The notes under the pieces are model-generated. The model ran no database searches. It was not told where the DNA came from and worked only from the letters and a program-made list of their open reading frames with translations. Source: Pseudomonas paeninsulae (lineage in GTDB: Bacteria > Pseudomonadota > Gammaproteobacteria > Pseudomonadales > Pseudomonadaceae). Taken from it: a stretch of DNA of 64,000 bases. This document shows positions 25,699 to 35,081 of the stretch, in pieces. The translations under genes were made by a program, and so were the position numbers. The stretch covers positions 1,104,501 to 1,168,500 of the forward strand of contig NZ_CP141799.1 of assembly GCF_035621475.1 (NCBI RefSeq). Direction: 5' to 3'. Within the stretch, counting starts at the first letter, position 1; every line of letters starts with the position of its first letter.

Positions 25699-26888
25699 AG
25701 GGCATTCCTGAGTGTTTGCAGGTGGGCGACCTGGCGGGTGAAATCGACGGCGGACAGACGCTGCTTAGGTAGCGGCCCCATGGCTTGGCTGATGGCGCGG
25801 CTGGGCAAGCGGGTCAGGCGCCCCAGCACCTGCCATTGATCGGTCACGCCGAGGCGTTCGAAGCCGGGATGACGGCGACGCGCACGGCGCTGGATGTCCT
25901 GTTGCAAACCCTGCAGCAGGCTGTGTTGGCCGCCGCGGCGGAGGAGGAAATCGGCACTGCCGCGCAGGTGTTCCTGCAATTGCCGGCGATTCGGGCTGGC
26001 CGGCGCTTGCAGCGGGCCCTCACGCATACCGACGCGCCACAAGCCGAGGCCGACCAGCAGGGCCAGGGCCAGCAAGGCCTGGGGGAAGTAGCGCAACAGC
26101 AGGCTGAGCAGGTTGTCGCGATCGGCGTGGTAGAGCAGGGTCACGGCGCTGTCCTGACTCAGGTACCAGAGCAGCCAGGCATTGTCGTAATCGGCGATCT
26201 TGTCGTTCTGCCAGATCCAGCTGTCGCTCAGCACGCTGATCAGACCGTCGCCATGATAGAGCTGGACCAGGTGGGTCGCCGCAGCGCTGTTGGCCCAGGC
26301 ATGCGCGCGATTTTGCGCATCGTAGAGATGAAAGCCGGTATCGAAACTGAAGTAGGCCGGCGCTTGCTCGTTTTCCAGGTAAAGCTGGGTCAGCTCGGGG
26401 TAGGCCTTGGCCGTGGCATCGTCTGCCTCTGGCGTGGGTTCCTCGATCTCGTTCTCAGGCTCGTCGAGATCGTCGCTCTGGTACTGCTGCAGGCCCAGGC
26501 TATCGAGCAGCAGGTCACCGCTTTTGCCCTCATCCTCATCCCACAGGCGTTCGGCAACGAACACCAGGTGCCCACCCTTGGCCGCCCAGGCCCGCAGGCG
26601 TGCGACCTGGCGTGGGCTCATGCGTTGGCGGTCGCCCAGCAGCAACAGGGTCTGTCCGGCGCTGGGCAATGTCGATAGTACCTGCAGGTCATCGGCGCGC
26701 TGCACCCGCAGGTCCTGCTGGCGGAGAAAGTGCTCGGCGGCCAGGTATGGGTTGGTCTGCGCTTCGGGTGCCGGGCCGTGCTCGACGGTTTCTTGATAGG
26801 GCTGGGCGCGGCTCAGCAGATAGAGACCGAGCAGGCCCAGGCCAAGCACAAGCGCGCTGCCGAGGATGAACTGGCGGCGTCTGCTCAT
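25695..26888 (-). CDS. DUF4350 membrane protein
   Basis: The 397-residue protein has one hydrophobic helix at 8-25, a large extracytoplasmic region with GATase-like alternation (ADDLQVLSTLPSAGQTLLLLGDRQRM, GGHLVFVAERLWDED), and a second helix near 265-285 (FPQALLALALLVGLGLW) before a basic cytosolic tail. This is the usual DUF4350 layout. Function is unknown; its constant position beside MoxR and DUF4129 suggests a part of the same membrane complex. Confidence 0.82.
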
Positions 26889-28468
26889 GCTCGCACACCG
26901 TCATTGAACAGGCGCCGCCAGTCTTGGCACAGCGCCTGGCGCAGATCATCCGGCGGCAGGCGATGGCCATAGGCGAGGTTCTGCCAGTGCAGGGTCAGGG
27001 TTTGGCTGAGGTCGCTCAGTTCGGCCTGATCCAGGTCCTGAACCAGGCGCAGTACTTCGCTCTCGGTGTGGGCGCTGTGCAGGGGCAGGTGATAGTCGTG
27101 CAGCAGGCGGCTGAGCAAGGCGCGATAGAGCAGGCCGAGGGCCGCGCGCGGTTGCTCGGCCCAGAGCCGCTCGACTTCGCCGGCGACATCCGCCGGCAAG
27201 CTTTGTGGGGTCACTTCCAGACCGAATAGCTGGCTGCTGGGCGGCGTTACGGCGCGCTGAGCCAGGCCAATACGCCCGGCGAAGGCGCCGAGCCATTGGC
27301 GATAGCGCCAGATCAGCAGCGCCACCAGGCCGAGCAGGGCTGCCCAGAGCAGGGCCTCGAAAAACAGTGCGACGGCGTCGATGCTGTTCCAGAACTCGGC
27401 CAACTTGAAGAATTTCTCGAGCAATTCCAGCAGGCCGCTGATCGGCTCTTCGTTCGGTTGTGCGGTCTCTTCCTCGCCGAAGCGCCAGCGGGTGACGGTT
27501 TCGCGGTGCTCAAAGGGTGGCCGATCCAGCAGTTGCCCGATGCTGTCTTGGGCGGCCTGGCTGCTCAGCGGTTGTTTGAGCAGGCGTGCGGCCTCGGGAC
27601 CGATGGGGTCCGCCTCCGGCAGCGGGCAACTGCCGATCTCGGCAGCCATGGCCGGCAGGGGGGCTTGCAGCAGTAACAGACCGCAACCGAGCAACAGGGC
27701 ATAGGCCACGCCGGTCAGGCGTTGGCGCAGTTGGCGGAACACCAGTTCGATATCCCAGCCCTCCAGGGCGGTGCGCCGATTCAGGTAGAGGGTAAAGCCG
27801 CAGGCGACATAGACCGGCTCCCAGGCGATCAGCACCAGGACATACAGCAGGTTGGACAGGTGCTCCAGCCACAGCCATTCGCCGGCCGCCGCGTTGGCCA
27901 GGCTCTGCCAGCTCCAGTCCAGCTCGATCTGCGCCGGCAGCAGCAGGTAGAACAGGCTGGCCAGGCCCAACCACAGGGCCATTTCCAGGTGCATGCCGAC
28001 TATGGTCAACCAGGTCGCGGCGCCGGCATCGCGTTGCCCCAGTACCACCAGGCGCTGGCTGCGTGCCTGGCCGGACAGCCCTTCCAGTTGCATAACCGGC
28101 AGGTCGAAGCTGCGCGTGAGACTGAAGCGGCGCCAGGTCAGGCTGGCCAGCAGTTGTGGCTTGAGCAGGCCCGGCAGGGCTTTGAGCGCGTGCTTGAGGC
28201 TTGGCGTGTCGCCGAACAGGGCGCGCGCGAGGATATGCAGCGGCAGGCGTTCGAAGGCCGGTTTCAGCCACCAGAAGGCGAATATCGCCCAGCCCGGGTA
28301 GTCCCACAGCAACAGGCAGAGCAGGGCGAAGATCGGCAGGCTGACCAATGCCCAGCTGGCCATCAGCAGGCCGGCATGCCGGCGCGCCAGGAGCACGCCT
28401 AGGTCCAGTGCTTCCCAGGGGCTGCGCGGGCGGATCGCCACGCTGGCATCAGTCAGGCGCATGGGCAC
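26885..28468 (-). CDS. DUF4129-containing membrane protein
   Basis: A 527-residue protein with several membrane helices in the first half (near 30-65, 160-185, 205-230 and 250-270), a further helix around 365-385, and a cytosolic C-terminal DUF4129 region (ALGLLYRALLSRLLHDYHLPL, then SEVLRLVQDL). An internal start at 28462 is equally possible. It overlaps the SpoIIM-like gene by about 20 bases and the DUF4350 gene by 4. Function is unknown; part of the MoxR cluster. Confidence 0.8.
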   Translation of the reverse strand: MPMRLTDASVAIRPRSPWEALDLGVLLARRHAGLLMASWALVSLPIFALLCLLLWDYPGWAIFAFWWLKPAFERLPLHILARALFGDTPSLKHALKALPGLLKPQLLASLTWRRFSLTRSFDLPVMQLEGLSGQARSQRLVVLGQRDAGAATWLTIVGMHLEMALWLGLASLFYLLLPAQIELDWSWQSLANAAAGEWLWLEHLSNLLYVLVLIAWEPVYVACGFTLYLNRRTALEGWDIELVFRQLRQRLTGVAYALLLGCGLLLLQAPLPAMAAEIGSCPLPEADPIGPEAARLLKQPLSSQAAQDSIGQLLDRPPFEHRETVTRWRFGEEETAQPNEEPISGLLELLEKFFKLAEFWNSIDAVALFFEALLWAALLGLVALLIWRYRQWLGAFAGRIGLAQRAVTPPSSQLFGLEVTPQSLPADVAGEVERLWAEQPRAALGLLYRALLSRLLHDYHLPLHSAHTESEVLRLVQDLDQAELSDLSQTLTLHWQNLAYGHRLPPDDLRQALCQDWRRLFNDGVRA

Positions 28469-29429
28469 CTCGGCCGGCCAGCAGCAGATAGCTCAGCACC
28501 AGCAGCCACAGGCCTGCGCCAACCGCATATTTGACGGTTGGCGCGGCGAAGGTCATCGACGACCAGTAGGCCTCGATAAACGCGGCCAGAAGCAGAAATA
28601 CTATGACCCCGCCGACCAAGCGCACGCTGCGCCCGGCGGCCAAGCGCAAGGCTTCGCTACGTGGCAGGCGACCGGGCGCGAGCAGTGCCCAGCCGAGCTT
28701 GATACCGGCGCCGCCAGCCAGGGCGATGGCGGTCAATTCGAAGGCGCCGTGGCCGATGACGAACGACCAGAAGGTCTCGCCGTAGCCGATCTGGGTCAGG
28801 TGGCCGGCCACCGCGCCGATCATCAGGCCGTTGAACAGCAGGAAGAACAGGCTGCCCAGGCCGAACAGCAGGCCGCTGGCGAAGGTCTGAAAGGCGATGC
28901 CAATGTTGTTCATGATGTAGTAGCCGAACATCAGCCAGTCGTCGCCCGAGTGGCGTTCGCCGAAGCGTCCGAGGCGCCGGGCATCGGGGTCGTACATCTG
29001 CTCCATGCTCGCGACTTGCTGCGGATCGACCAGGCTGTAGAGCAGCTCGGGGAACAGATAGACCAGTACTCCCATGCTCAACAGGCTGCCGAAAAACACC
29101 AGGCTGGCGATTAGCACGCAGCGCCATTCGGCCCGCACCAAACGGGGGAAACCGGCGAGTAGGAAACCGATCAACTGCGCGCCCAACGGGCTGCGATGGC
29201 GATAGAACTGCTGGTGACCGCGTAGTGCCAGATGCTGCAACTGCTCGATCAAGTGATTGCTGTAGCCGCGTGCCTGGGCCAGGGCCAGTTGCTGACAGAG
29301 GCGTCGGTACGCGGCGGCGAAGCCCTTGCTCTGCTGGCTGTCGGTCTTGCCGCGTTCGAGCGCGTCGAGTTGTCCGGCGAAGGCTTGCCAGGCGGCTTGG
29401 TGGCGGCTTTCGAACAGGCTCTGTTTCAT
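28449..29429 (-). CDS. Stage II sporulation protein M-like (SpoIIM/DUF95) membrane protein
   Basis: The 326-residue protein has a cytosolic N-terminal helical region (residues 1-95), then about five membrane helices. The sequence NNIGIAFQTFASGLLFGLGSLFFLLFNG and the motif VIGHGAFELTAIALAGGAG are hallmarks of the SpoIIM family. In a non-sporulating pseudomonad the family name says nothing about spores; it forms part of the MoxR cluster and overlaps both neighbours. Confidence 0.88.
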   Translation of the reverse strand: MKQSLFESRHQAAWQAFAGQLDALERGKTDSQQSKGFAAAYRRLCQQLALAQARGYSNHLIEQLQHLALRGHQQFYRHRSPLGAQLIGFLLAGFPRLVRAEWRCVLIASLVFFGSLLSMGVLVYLFPELLYSLVDPQQVASMEQMYDPDARRLGRFGERHSGDDWLMFGYYIMNNIGIAFQTFASGLLFGLGSLFFLLFNGLMIGAVAGHLTQIGYGETFWSFVIGHGAFELTAIALAGGAGIKLGWALLAPGRLPRSEALRLAAGRSVRLVGGVIVFLLLAAFIEAYWSSMTFAAPTVKYAVGAGLWLLVLSYLLLAGRGAHAPD

Positions 29430-30172
29430 GTCGGCCCCAGCAGGCCGCGGGCGATGCCATTAATCCGCTGTTCCGCCTGCTCGCGCGGTACCAGCAGTGG
29501 CTCGGCAAGAATCGCCGCCAGCTCGGTGCGGCGTTCACTGGACAGGCTGGCGCCGCGCTCGGCAAATCCGAGCAAGGCCCGTTGCTCGACCAGGTCGAGG
29601 GCGAAGGGTGCATGCAGCGGTTCGGCCTGCGGCAGGCTCGGGCGCGCGGGCAGGGTGTCGCGGTAGACCACCAGGGTGCCGGCGGCGATATCGCCGAGGC
29701 GCTTGAACGCCGGGTGATTGAGGCAGCTGAGAATACCCAGGGTGTAGCCGAACGGCAGGATATCGACGAAGCGCAGCAGGTTGCGGGTCAGCGAAGCGGC
29801 CCAGCCGACCGGGGTGCCGTCATCGTGCACCACGCGCAGGCCGAGCATCTGCTTGCCGGGCGAGCGGCCCTGGTTGAACACCTCGAACAACACCATGTAC
29901 CACCAGGTCACCAGGAACAGCAGGATGGTCGCCAGGCCCATGCCGAACTTGCCGAGCAGACCGAGGACGACGTACGTCACCAGCAATAGCAGGCCGCGAA
30001 TCAGCAGGTCGATGGTAAAGGCCAGGGCACGCGGCACTACACCTGCCGGACGCAGGAGCAGATCGATACCTTCCGGGGTTTCCACCTGGTAGCGGGTATC
30101 CAGCAACGCAGTTGGCTGCCGAACGGGTGGTCGAGGCGGACGCGGAGATGGCGAGGTGGCGGAATGCGGCAT
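29426..30172 (-). CDS. RDD-family membrane protein, first gene of the MoxR cluster
   Basis: The 248-residue product starts MPHSATSPSPRPPRPP (start at 30172; the frame continues upstream to 30238 but without coding character). It has the RDD domain at about 45-180, with RALAFTIDLLIRGLLLL giving the R and D residues and GRSPGKQMLGLRVVHDDG giving the second conserved stretch. RDD proteins are small membrane proteins of unclear role, some being Na+/H+ antiporters. Being most upstream, it likely carries the operon promoter in 30173-30330. Confidence 0.85.
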   Translation of the reverse strand: MPHSATSPSPRPPRPPVRQPTALLDTRYQVETPEGIDLLLRPAGVVPRALAFTIDLLIRGLLLLVTYVVLGLLGKFGMGLATILLFLVTWWYMVLFEVFNQGRSPGKQMLGLRVVHDDGTPVGWAASLTRNLLRFVDILPFGYTLGILSCLNHPAFKRLGDIAAGTLVVYRDTLPARPSLPQAEPLHAPFALDLVEQRALLGFAERGASLSSERRTELAAILAEPLLVPREQAEQRINGIARGLLGPT

Positions 30173-30330
30173 CGGCGGTCTGCGCTGAATAAACCCCGAT
30201 GCTAGCCAGCGACAGGCGGCGAAGCAACCAATCTGCATGCAAACTGCGCTCGAGGCGGCAATCCGTGCCTGCCGGATGGCCGTGCGGGCAATGCTAGACT
30301 GGATTCGCCCACTGCCTATAGGAAGCCGCC

Positions 30331-31761
30331 GTGACCTCCAGTCTGTTCTGGTACGACTACGAAACCACCGGTATCGATCCGCGCCGCGACCGGCCGCTGC
30401 AAGTCGCCGGGATTCGCACCGACGAAGACCTCAATGAAATCGGCGAGCCGCTGAACATCTACTGTCAGCCCAGTGACGATATTCTTCCGCATCCGGCCGC
30501 CTGCCTGATAACCGGCATCACGCCCAGTCAGTTGGCGGGAAAAGGCTTGAGCGAGGCCGAATTCATGGCCCGCGTGCATGCCGAAATGGTCCAGCCGGGC
30601 ACGTGCAGTGTGGGTTACAACAGCTTGCGCTTCGACGATGAAGTCACCCGCTACACCCTGTACCGCAATTTTTTCGACCCCTATGCCCGCGAGTGGCAAG
30701 GAGGCAACAGCCGCTGGGACCTGATCGATCTGGTGCGCGCGGCCTATGCCTTGCGCCCGGATGGCATCGTCTGGCCGGAGGAAGAAGGTCGCGTCAGCCT
30801 CAAGTTGGAGCGCCTGACCGCGGCCAACGGCATCGAGCATGGCCAGGCCCATGACGCCCTGTCCGATGTGCGCGCGACCATCGCACTGGCTCGGCTGATT
30901 CGCAGTAAGCAGCCAAAACTGTACAACTACCTCTATCAACTGCGCAGCAAGCAACGGGTGCTCGACCAAGTTCGGTTGTTACAGCCCCTGGTGCATATTT
31001 CCGGACGTTTCGCCGGTGCGCGGCATTATCTGGCTTTGGTGATGCCGCTGGCCTGGCATCCGCGCAATCGCAACGCACTTATCGTCTGCGACTTGCACGC
31101 CGATCTGGCGCCATTGCTCGAGGAAGATGGCGAGTCCTTGCGTCGGCGCCTATATACCCGGCGCGAGCAACTGGGCGAGGGTGAGTTGCCGGTACCCTTG
31201 AAGTTGCTGCACATCAACCGTTGCCCGGTGGTGGCGCCGTTGAATGTGCTGCGTGGCGAAGATATTCAGCGTTTGCAGTTGGACATGACCGAGCCTCTGC
31301 TGCACGCCGATCAATTGGTTGCCGCTCAGGCGCAATGGCAGGACAAACTCGCCCTGATATATGGCGAAGAAGGTTTTGCGCCCAGCGAGGATCCCGAGCA
31401 ACAGCTATATGATGGTTTTATCGGTGATCGCGACCGGCGTTTATGCGAACAGGTGCGCAGTGCCGATCCAGCACAGTTGGCCCAGAATGTCTGGCCGCTC
31501 GATGACGCGCGCTTACCTGAATTATTATTTCGTTATCGCGCGCGCAACTTTTCTTCCAGCCTGGACGCAGCAGAACAGCAGCGCTGGGTGATATTTTGTC
31601 AGCAGCGGTTAACCCGGCCCGAGTGTGGCGCGCCCAATACCTTGGCGAATTTTGAGACGGCGCTCGGCGAAATATTCGCTCAGGCCACGCCGAAGCAGCA
31701 GGCCATACTCACTGAGTGGCGTGACTATGCGCAGCAATTGCGTCTGCGCTATGCCTTGTAA
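30331..31761 (+). CDS. sbcB: Exodeoxyribonuclease I
   Basis: Exonuclease I degrades single-stranded DNA 3' to 5' and takes part in recombination and mismatch repair. The 476-residue length fits the family. The N-terminal DEDDh exonuclease shows WYDYETTGIDP (first Asp and Glu), RFDDEVTRYTLYRNF, and HGQAHDALSDVRATI, which holds the last His/Asp. SH3-like and C-terminal domains follow (NKCP-like HINRCPVVAPLNVL). Translation starts at GTG 30331 with AGGAAGC upstream. It ends at a shared bidirectional terminator. Confidence 0.93.
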   Translation: MTSSLFWYDYETTGIDPRRDRPLQVAGIRTDEDLNEIGEPLNIYCQPSDDILPHPAACLITGITPSQLAGKGLSEAEFMARVHAEMVQPGTCSVGYNSLRFDDEVTRYTLYRNFFDPYAREWQGGNSRWDLIDLVRAAYALRPDGIVWPEEEGRVSLKLERLTAANGIEHGQAHDALSDVRATIALARLIRSKQPKLYNYLYQLRSKQRVLDQVRLLQPLVHISGRFAGARHYLALVMPLAWHPRNRNALIVCDLHADLAPLLEEDGESLRRRLYTRREQLGEGELPVPLKLLHINRCPVVAPLNVLRGEDIQRLQLDMTEPLLHADQLVAAQAQWQDKLALIYGEEGFAPSEDPEQQLYDGFIGDRDRRLCEQVRSADPAQLAQNVWPLDDARLPELLFRYRARNFSSSLDAAEQQRWVIFCQQRLTRPECGAPNTLANFETALGEIFAQATPKQQAILTEWRDYAQQLRLRYAL

Positions 31762-31877
31762 TGGGCTGTGAGGCGTCAGGCGCTAGATAGCAAGGGCTGT
31801 TGTCTGTCGACTCTGTAGGGTGGCTCACCGCCAGAGCCTCCTTGCGTTTTGCCAGCAACATAGCGTTGTTACAGAAT

Positions 31878-31909
31878 AAAAAAACGCCAGCAAGGCTGGC
31901 GTTTTTTTA
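31878..31909. terminator. Bidirectional intrinsic terminator between sbcB and mvaT
   Basis: AAAAAACGCCAGC and GCTGGCGTTTTTTT form a perfect hairpin with A and T runs on both sides, so it can end transcription of the plus-strand exonuclease and of the minus-strand mvaT. Confidence 0.93.
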
Positions 31910-31940
31910 TGCGCTGAAATCGACGACTCAAGCGTAGAGC

Positions 31941-32318
31941 TTAATCCAGCAGGGTTGCCCAGCTTTCAACAACATCGCCGCCCCACTTGGCTTTCCACTC
32001 TTTCAAGGTCTTGTGGTTGCCACCTTTGGTTTCGATCACTTCGCCGGTGTTCGGGTTCTTGTACTGCTTAACTTTGCGAGCACGCTTGACCCCGGTGGTC
32101 TTGGCGCCAGCGCGCGGTGCCTTGCTGATTTTGGCGTCCGGGTCGAGCATGGCGATGATGTCACGCAGGGACTTCTGGTATTCGCCCATCAGCGTGCGCA
32201 GTTTGCCTTCAAATTCCAGTTCTTTTTTCAGCTTGTCGTCTTGCGACAGATTTTTCAGGCGCTCTTGCAGTTCTTTGATGGCTTCTTCTGTAGCGCGGTA
32301 TTCGTTGATCAGCGACAT
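31941..32318 (-). CDS. mvaT: MvaT-type H-NS-family nucleoid protein
   Basis: MvaT silences AT-rich, foreign DNA in pseudomonads. The 125-residue protein starts MSLINEYRATEEAIKELQER (coiled-coil oligomerisation region 1-60) and ends with the DNA-binding domain RARKVKQYKNPNTGEV, KGGNHKTLKEWKAKWG, nearly identical to P. aeruginosa MvaT as I recall it. MvaU is the close alternative. It would be expected to bind the AT-rich island at 8.8-14.4 kb, which is inference. Confidence 0.92.
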   Translation of the reverse strand: MSLINEYRATEEAIKELQERLKNLSQDDKLKKELEFEGKLRTLMGEYQKSLRDIIAMLDPDAKISKAPRAGAKTTGVKRARKVKQYKNPNTGEVIETKGGNHKTLKEWKAKWGGDVVESWATLLD

Positions 32319-32660
32319 GCGGCTTACCTTGAATTGAGTAGGTGGTGGCTAAGTGTCAGTAATAATAGTCAGACACTTTTGACAAGTAAACCGCTTTGCA
32401 AGATTTTGCCACGCTTTATCAAACAAAGTTTTAAATATGCGGCTGCGATAACTCCATGATTCCGCCAGTCAGTGTTTATCGGTTGCCTCTCGAGGTTCGC
32501 GCAAGGCCACTATCTTCAACAAACGCGTATAGCCTGGCGTTGTCAGGTCGAGGTGGCTCGGTTGTCTGGCAAGACGTGGTTGAGCTGGATTTCAGGAATA
32601 CTGCAGTTTTCTCGCACTGTGGCTAGAATGACCGACTTTGCCGCTTCTCTGGAGTTTCCC

Positions 32661-33512
32661 ATGCGTACTTTTCGGCTGGTAATAGCCTGTCCGGACCGCG
32701 TTGGTATTGTGGCCAAGGTCAGTAACTTTTTAGCCACCTACAATGGCTGGATCACCGAGGCGAGTCATCACTCGGATAATCACAGCGGTTGGTTCTTCAT
32801 GCGCCATGAAATTCGCGCCGATTCCTTACCGTTCGATTTGCCGGGGTTTCACCAAGCCTTTGCGCCCATCGCCCGTGAGTTTTCCATGGAATGGCGGGTC
32901 ACTGATTCGGCACAGAAAAAACGCGTGGTGTTGATGGCCAGTCGCGAGTCGCATTGCCTGGCTGACTTGCTGCACCGTTGGCACAGCGATGAATTGGACT
33001 GCGATATTGCCTGTGTGATTTCCAACCATGACGATTTGCGCAGCATGGTCGAGTGGCATGGTATTCCCTATTTCCATGTGCCGGTCGAGCCGCAGAACAA
33101 GCAGCTGGCCTTCGATGAAGTTGAGCGGCTGGTCAAAGCGCATGCCGCGGACGTCATAGTGCTGGCGCGTTATATGCAGATTCTCCCGCCACAACTGTGT
33201 CGCGACTTTGCCCAGCGGGTGATCAACATTCACCACAGCTTCCTGCCGTCGTTCGTCGGCGCCAAGCCTTACCATCAGGCCTCGCTGCGCGGGGTCAAGC
33301 TGATTGGCGCGACTTCGCACTATGTGACCGAGGAGCTGGATGCCGGGCCGATCATCGAGCAGGACGTGGTGCGCGTCAGTCACCGCGACAGCATCGAAGA
33401 AATGGTCCGTCTGGGTAAGGATGTGGAAAAAATGGTGTTGTCCCGTGGGCTACGCTATCACTTAGAGGACCGTGTATTGGTTCACGATAACAAGACCGTG
33501 GTGTTCGACTAA
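32661..33512 (+). CDS. purU: Formyltetrahydrofolate deformylase
   Basis: PurU hydrolyses 10-formyl-THF to formate and THF, balancing one-carbon pools. The 283-residue protein has an N-terminal ACT domain (FRLVIACPDRVGIVAKVSNFL) and a formyltransferase-fold catalytic domain (CVISNHDDLRSMVEWHGIP, INIHHSFLPSFVGAKPYHQA with the catalytic His, and TEELDAGPIIEQD with the Asp). The start at 32661 follows a TGGAG ribosome site. It would help recycle THF when the glycine cleavage operon at 48-57 kb is active. Confidence 0.93.
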   Translation: MRTFRLVIACPDRVGIVAKVSNFLATYNGWITEASHHSDNHSGWFFMRHEIRADSLPFDLPGFHQAFAPIAREFSMEWRVTDSAQKKRVVLMASRESHCLADLLHRWHSDELDCDIACVISNHDDLRSMVEWHGIPYFHVPVEPQNKQLAFDEVERLVKAHAADVIVLARYMQILPPQLCRDFAQRVINIHHSFLPSFVGAKPYHQASLRGVKLIGATSHYVTEELDAGPIIEQDVVRVSHRDSIEEMVRLGKDVEKMVLSRGLRYHLEDRVLVHDNKTVVFD

Positions 33513-33558
33513 TTGCCGTGTCGTGCATTAACCAAGTGCAGGTTGAAGGAGTTCGCTA

Positions 33559-33984
33559 ATGCTCAAATCTATTAAGGTGCGCGATTACATGACTCGCCAT
33601 CTGGTGACCTTTCGGTCCGACACCGATCTGTTTACCGCCATTAATCGGCTGTTGGAGCATCGCATTGCTGGTGCCCCGGTGGTTGACTCCCAGGGACACC
33701 TGATTGGCTTGTTATCCGAGGGCGATTGCCTGCGCGGCATCCTGTCGGGGGCTTATTACGAGGCGATCGGTGGTGTGGTCAGTTCTTACATGAATACCGA
33801 GATTGAGACCATTTCTCCGGAAACCGACGTCATTGAGGTCTCCGAGCGCTTTTTGCGTGGTCGCCTGGGGCGCATCCCGGTGGTGGAGAACGGGCGCCTG
33901 GTTGGCCAGATCAGCCGCAGCGATGTGCTGCGTGCGGTCAAGGAGTTCGCCCAGCACGATCAGGGCAAAGCCCTTTCGAAATAA
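33559..33984 (+). CDS. CBS-domain pair protein
   Basis: A 141-residue cytosolic protein made of two CBS domains (about 5-65, with HRIAGAPVVDSQGHLIGLLSEGD, and 75-135, with LGRIPVVENGRLVGQISRSD). Such stand-alone CBS pairs bind adenine nucleotides and act as energy sensors for partner enzymes. It is 46 bases after purU and probably co-transcribed. No partner can be named. Confidence 0.88.
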   Translation: MLKSIKVRDYMTRHLVTFRSDTDLFTAINRLLEHRIAGAPVVDSQGHLIGLLSEGDCLRGILSGAYYEAIGGVVSSYMNTEIETISPETDVIEVSERFLRGRLGRIPVVENGRLVGQISRSDVLRAVKEFAQHDQGKALSK

Positions 33985-33995
33985 GGTAACAAGTC

Positions 33996-34027
33996 GCCTG
34001 CAGGCCCGTGTTCCAAGCCCTGCAGGC
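33996..34027. terminator. Hairpin between the CBS gene and the convergent pirin gene
   Basis: GCCTGCAGG and CCTGCAGGC are perfect 9-base arms. The loop is 14 bases and there is no clear T run, so termination efficiency is uncertain. Its place between two convergent genes fits a bidirectional terminator. Confidence 0.5.
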
Positions 34028-34036
34028 ACCGAAGTT

Positions 34037-34717
34037 TCATACCGCAGGCAAGTCGAACAGCAGCGCCTCGCCCTGACCCTGCAGGTTGAGTGTGCCGGGC
34101 TCGCGCACTTGCAGGCCATCGCCAGTGGCCAGGTGTATGCCTGGACCGTTCAGCTGGCCCGTCAACAGCTGCAAGTAGAGCCAGCGCCCCGGGGCAAGCA
34201 CATAGTCGAGTGGGCCGCCCTGCCAGCGGTAGAGGGTCATGTCCTGGGCGATCTGCAGGCTGCCGTCGGCGCCGTCCGGGGTGGCGATGATCTGCAGGCC
34301 TTCCTGCGTGGCAAAGGCGCGCTGCTGATAGCCCGGCGCCAAGCCGCGTTGCGCCGGCTCTATCCAGATTTGCATGAAGTGCACCGGCTCGCTCGCCGAG
34401 GCGTTGAACTCGCCGTGACGGATGCCGGAGCCGGCGCGCATCAGCTGGAATTCCCCGGCCTGGATTTCTTCGCGGGTGCCCAGCGAATCCTGGTGCGCCA
34501 AGGTGCCTTGGCGAACATAGCTGATGATTTCCATGTCACGGTGGCCGTGCGTGGCAAATCCGGCACCGGCCAAGACGCTATCTTCGTTGATCACCCGCAG
34601 GTGCGAGAAACCCTGAAAGCGCGGGTCGTAATACTCGCCGAAGGAAAAACTGTGGTAACTGTTCAGCCAGCTCAGTTGCGAATGGCCACGTTCGGCAGCG
34701 GGGCGAATCTGGTACAT
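34037..34717 (-). CDS. Pirin-family cupin protein (YhaK/quercetinase type)
   Basis: A 226-residue bicupin. The N-terminal motif SWLNSYHSFSFGEYYDP and FATHGHRDMEIISYV (metal-binding His, His, Glu), with GIRHGEFNASASEPVHFMQIWI completing the site, are typical pirin features. Related enzymes act on quercetin or serve as redox-sensing proteins. The start MYQIRPAAERGHSQ at 34717 has AGAGGTG upstream. Confidence 0.88.
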   Translation of the reverse strand: MYQIRPAAERGHSQLSWLNSYHSFSFGEYYDPRFQGFSHLRVINEDSVLAGAGFATHGHRDMEIISYVRQGTLAHQDSLGTREEIQAGEFQLMRAGSGIRHGEFNASASEPVHFMQIWIEPAQRGLAPGYQQRAFATQEGLQIIATPDGADGSLQIAQDMTLYRWQGGPLDYVLAPGRWLYLQLLTGQLNGPGIHLATGDGLQVREPGTLNLQGQGEALLFDLPAV

Positions 34718-34854
34718 GATCACCTCTGGGAAGTACGTCGAGGTGGTCATTGTGGGAAGTGGAGTGATCGATAAAAAGCGTAAATTTGCGCTGATATCGA
34801 TCGATTTAAATGATGTATTGGGCGCTGATGTGGGCGCTAGCGAAGGTGCACAGC

Positions 34855-35058
34855 ATGCAAGACCCCCTGGATCGCGCTACCTCGCAGCCACCGCCGACCC
34901 TGGGTGAGGGCTGCGTCAGGCGTTATGACCCGGATGCCTTGAGCCCGCAGAGCGGTACTGAATTTGCCGATGCCGCCGAGCTGTGGCGCAAGCTGCAGGA
35001 GCCGGCTGGCGAGCAACTGGAACCCGCGGACAAAGAAACAAAAAAGGGCGCCGAATAG
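34855..35058 (+). CDS. Small hypothetical protein
   Basis: A 67-residue frame starting MQDPLDRATSQPPPTLGEG, with VRRYDPDALSPQSGTEFADA in the middle and an acidic/basic end. Composition is non-random and codon use resembles neighbours. No family is recognised. Its 3' end overlaps the stem of a terminator (35043-35066), so coding status is moderately uncertain. Confidence 0.5.
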   Translation: MQDPLDRATSQPPPTLGEGCVRRYDPDALSPQSGTEFADAAELWRKLQEPAGEQLEPADKETKKGAE

Positions 35059-35066
35059 GCGCCCTC
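35043..35066. terminator. Probable terminator for the chemoreceptor and/or the small gene
   Basis: AAAGGGCGCC and GGCGCCCTCTT form an 8-base stem around GAATA. A run of A precedes it (35037-35045), giving a T run for the minus-strand chemoreceptor transcript. Confidence 0.7.
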
Positions 35067-35081
35067 TTGCTGTCGACGATT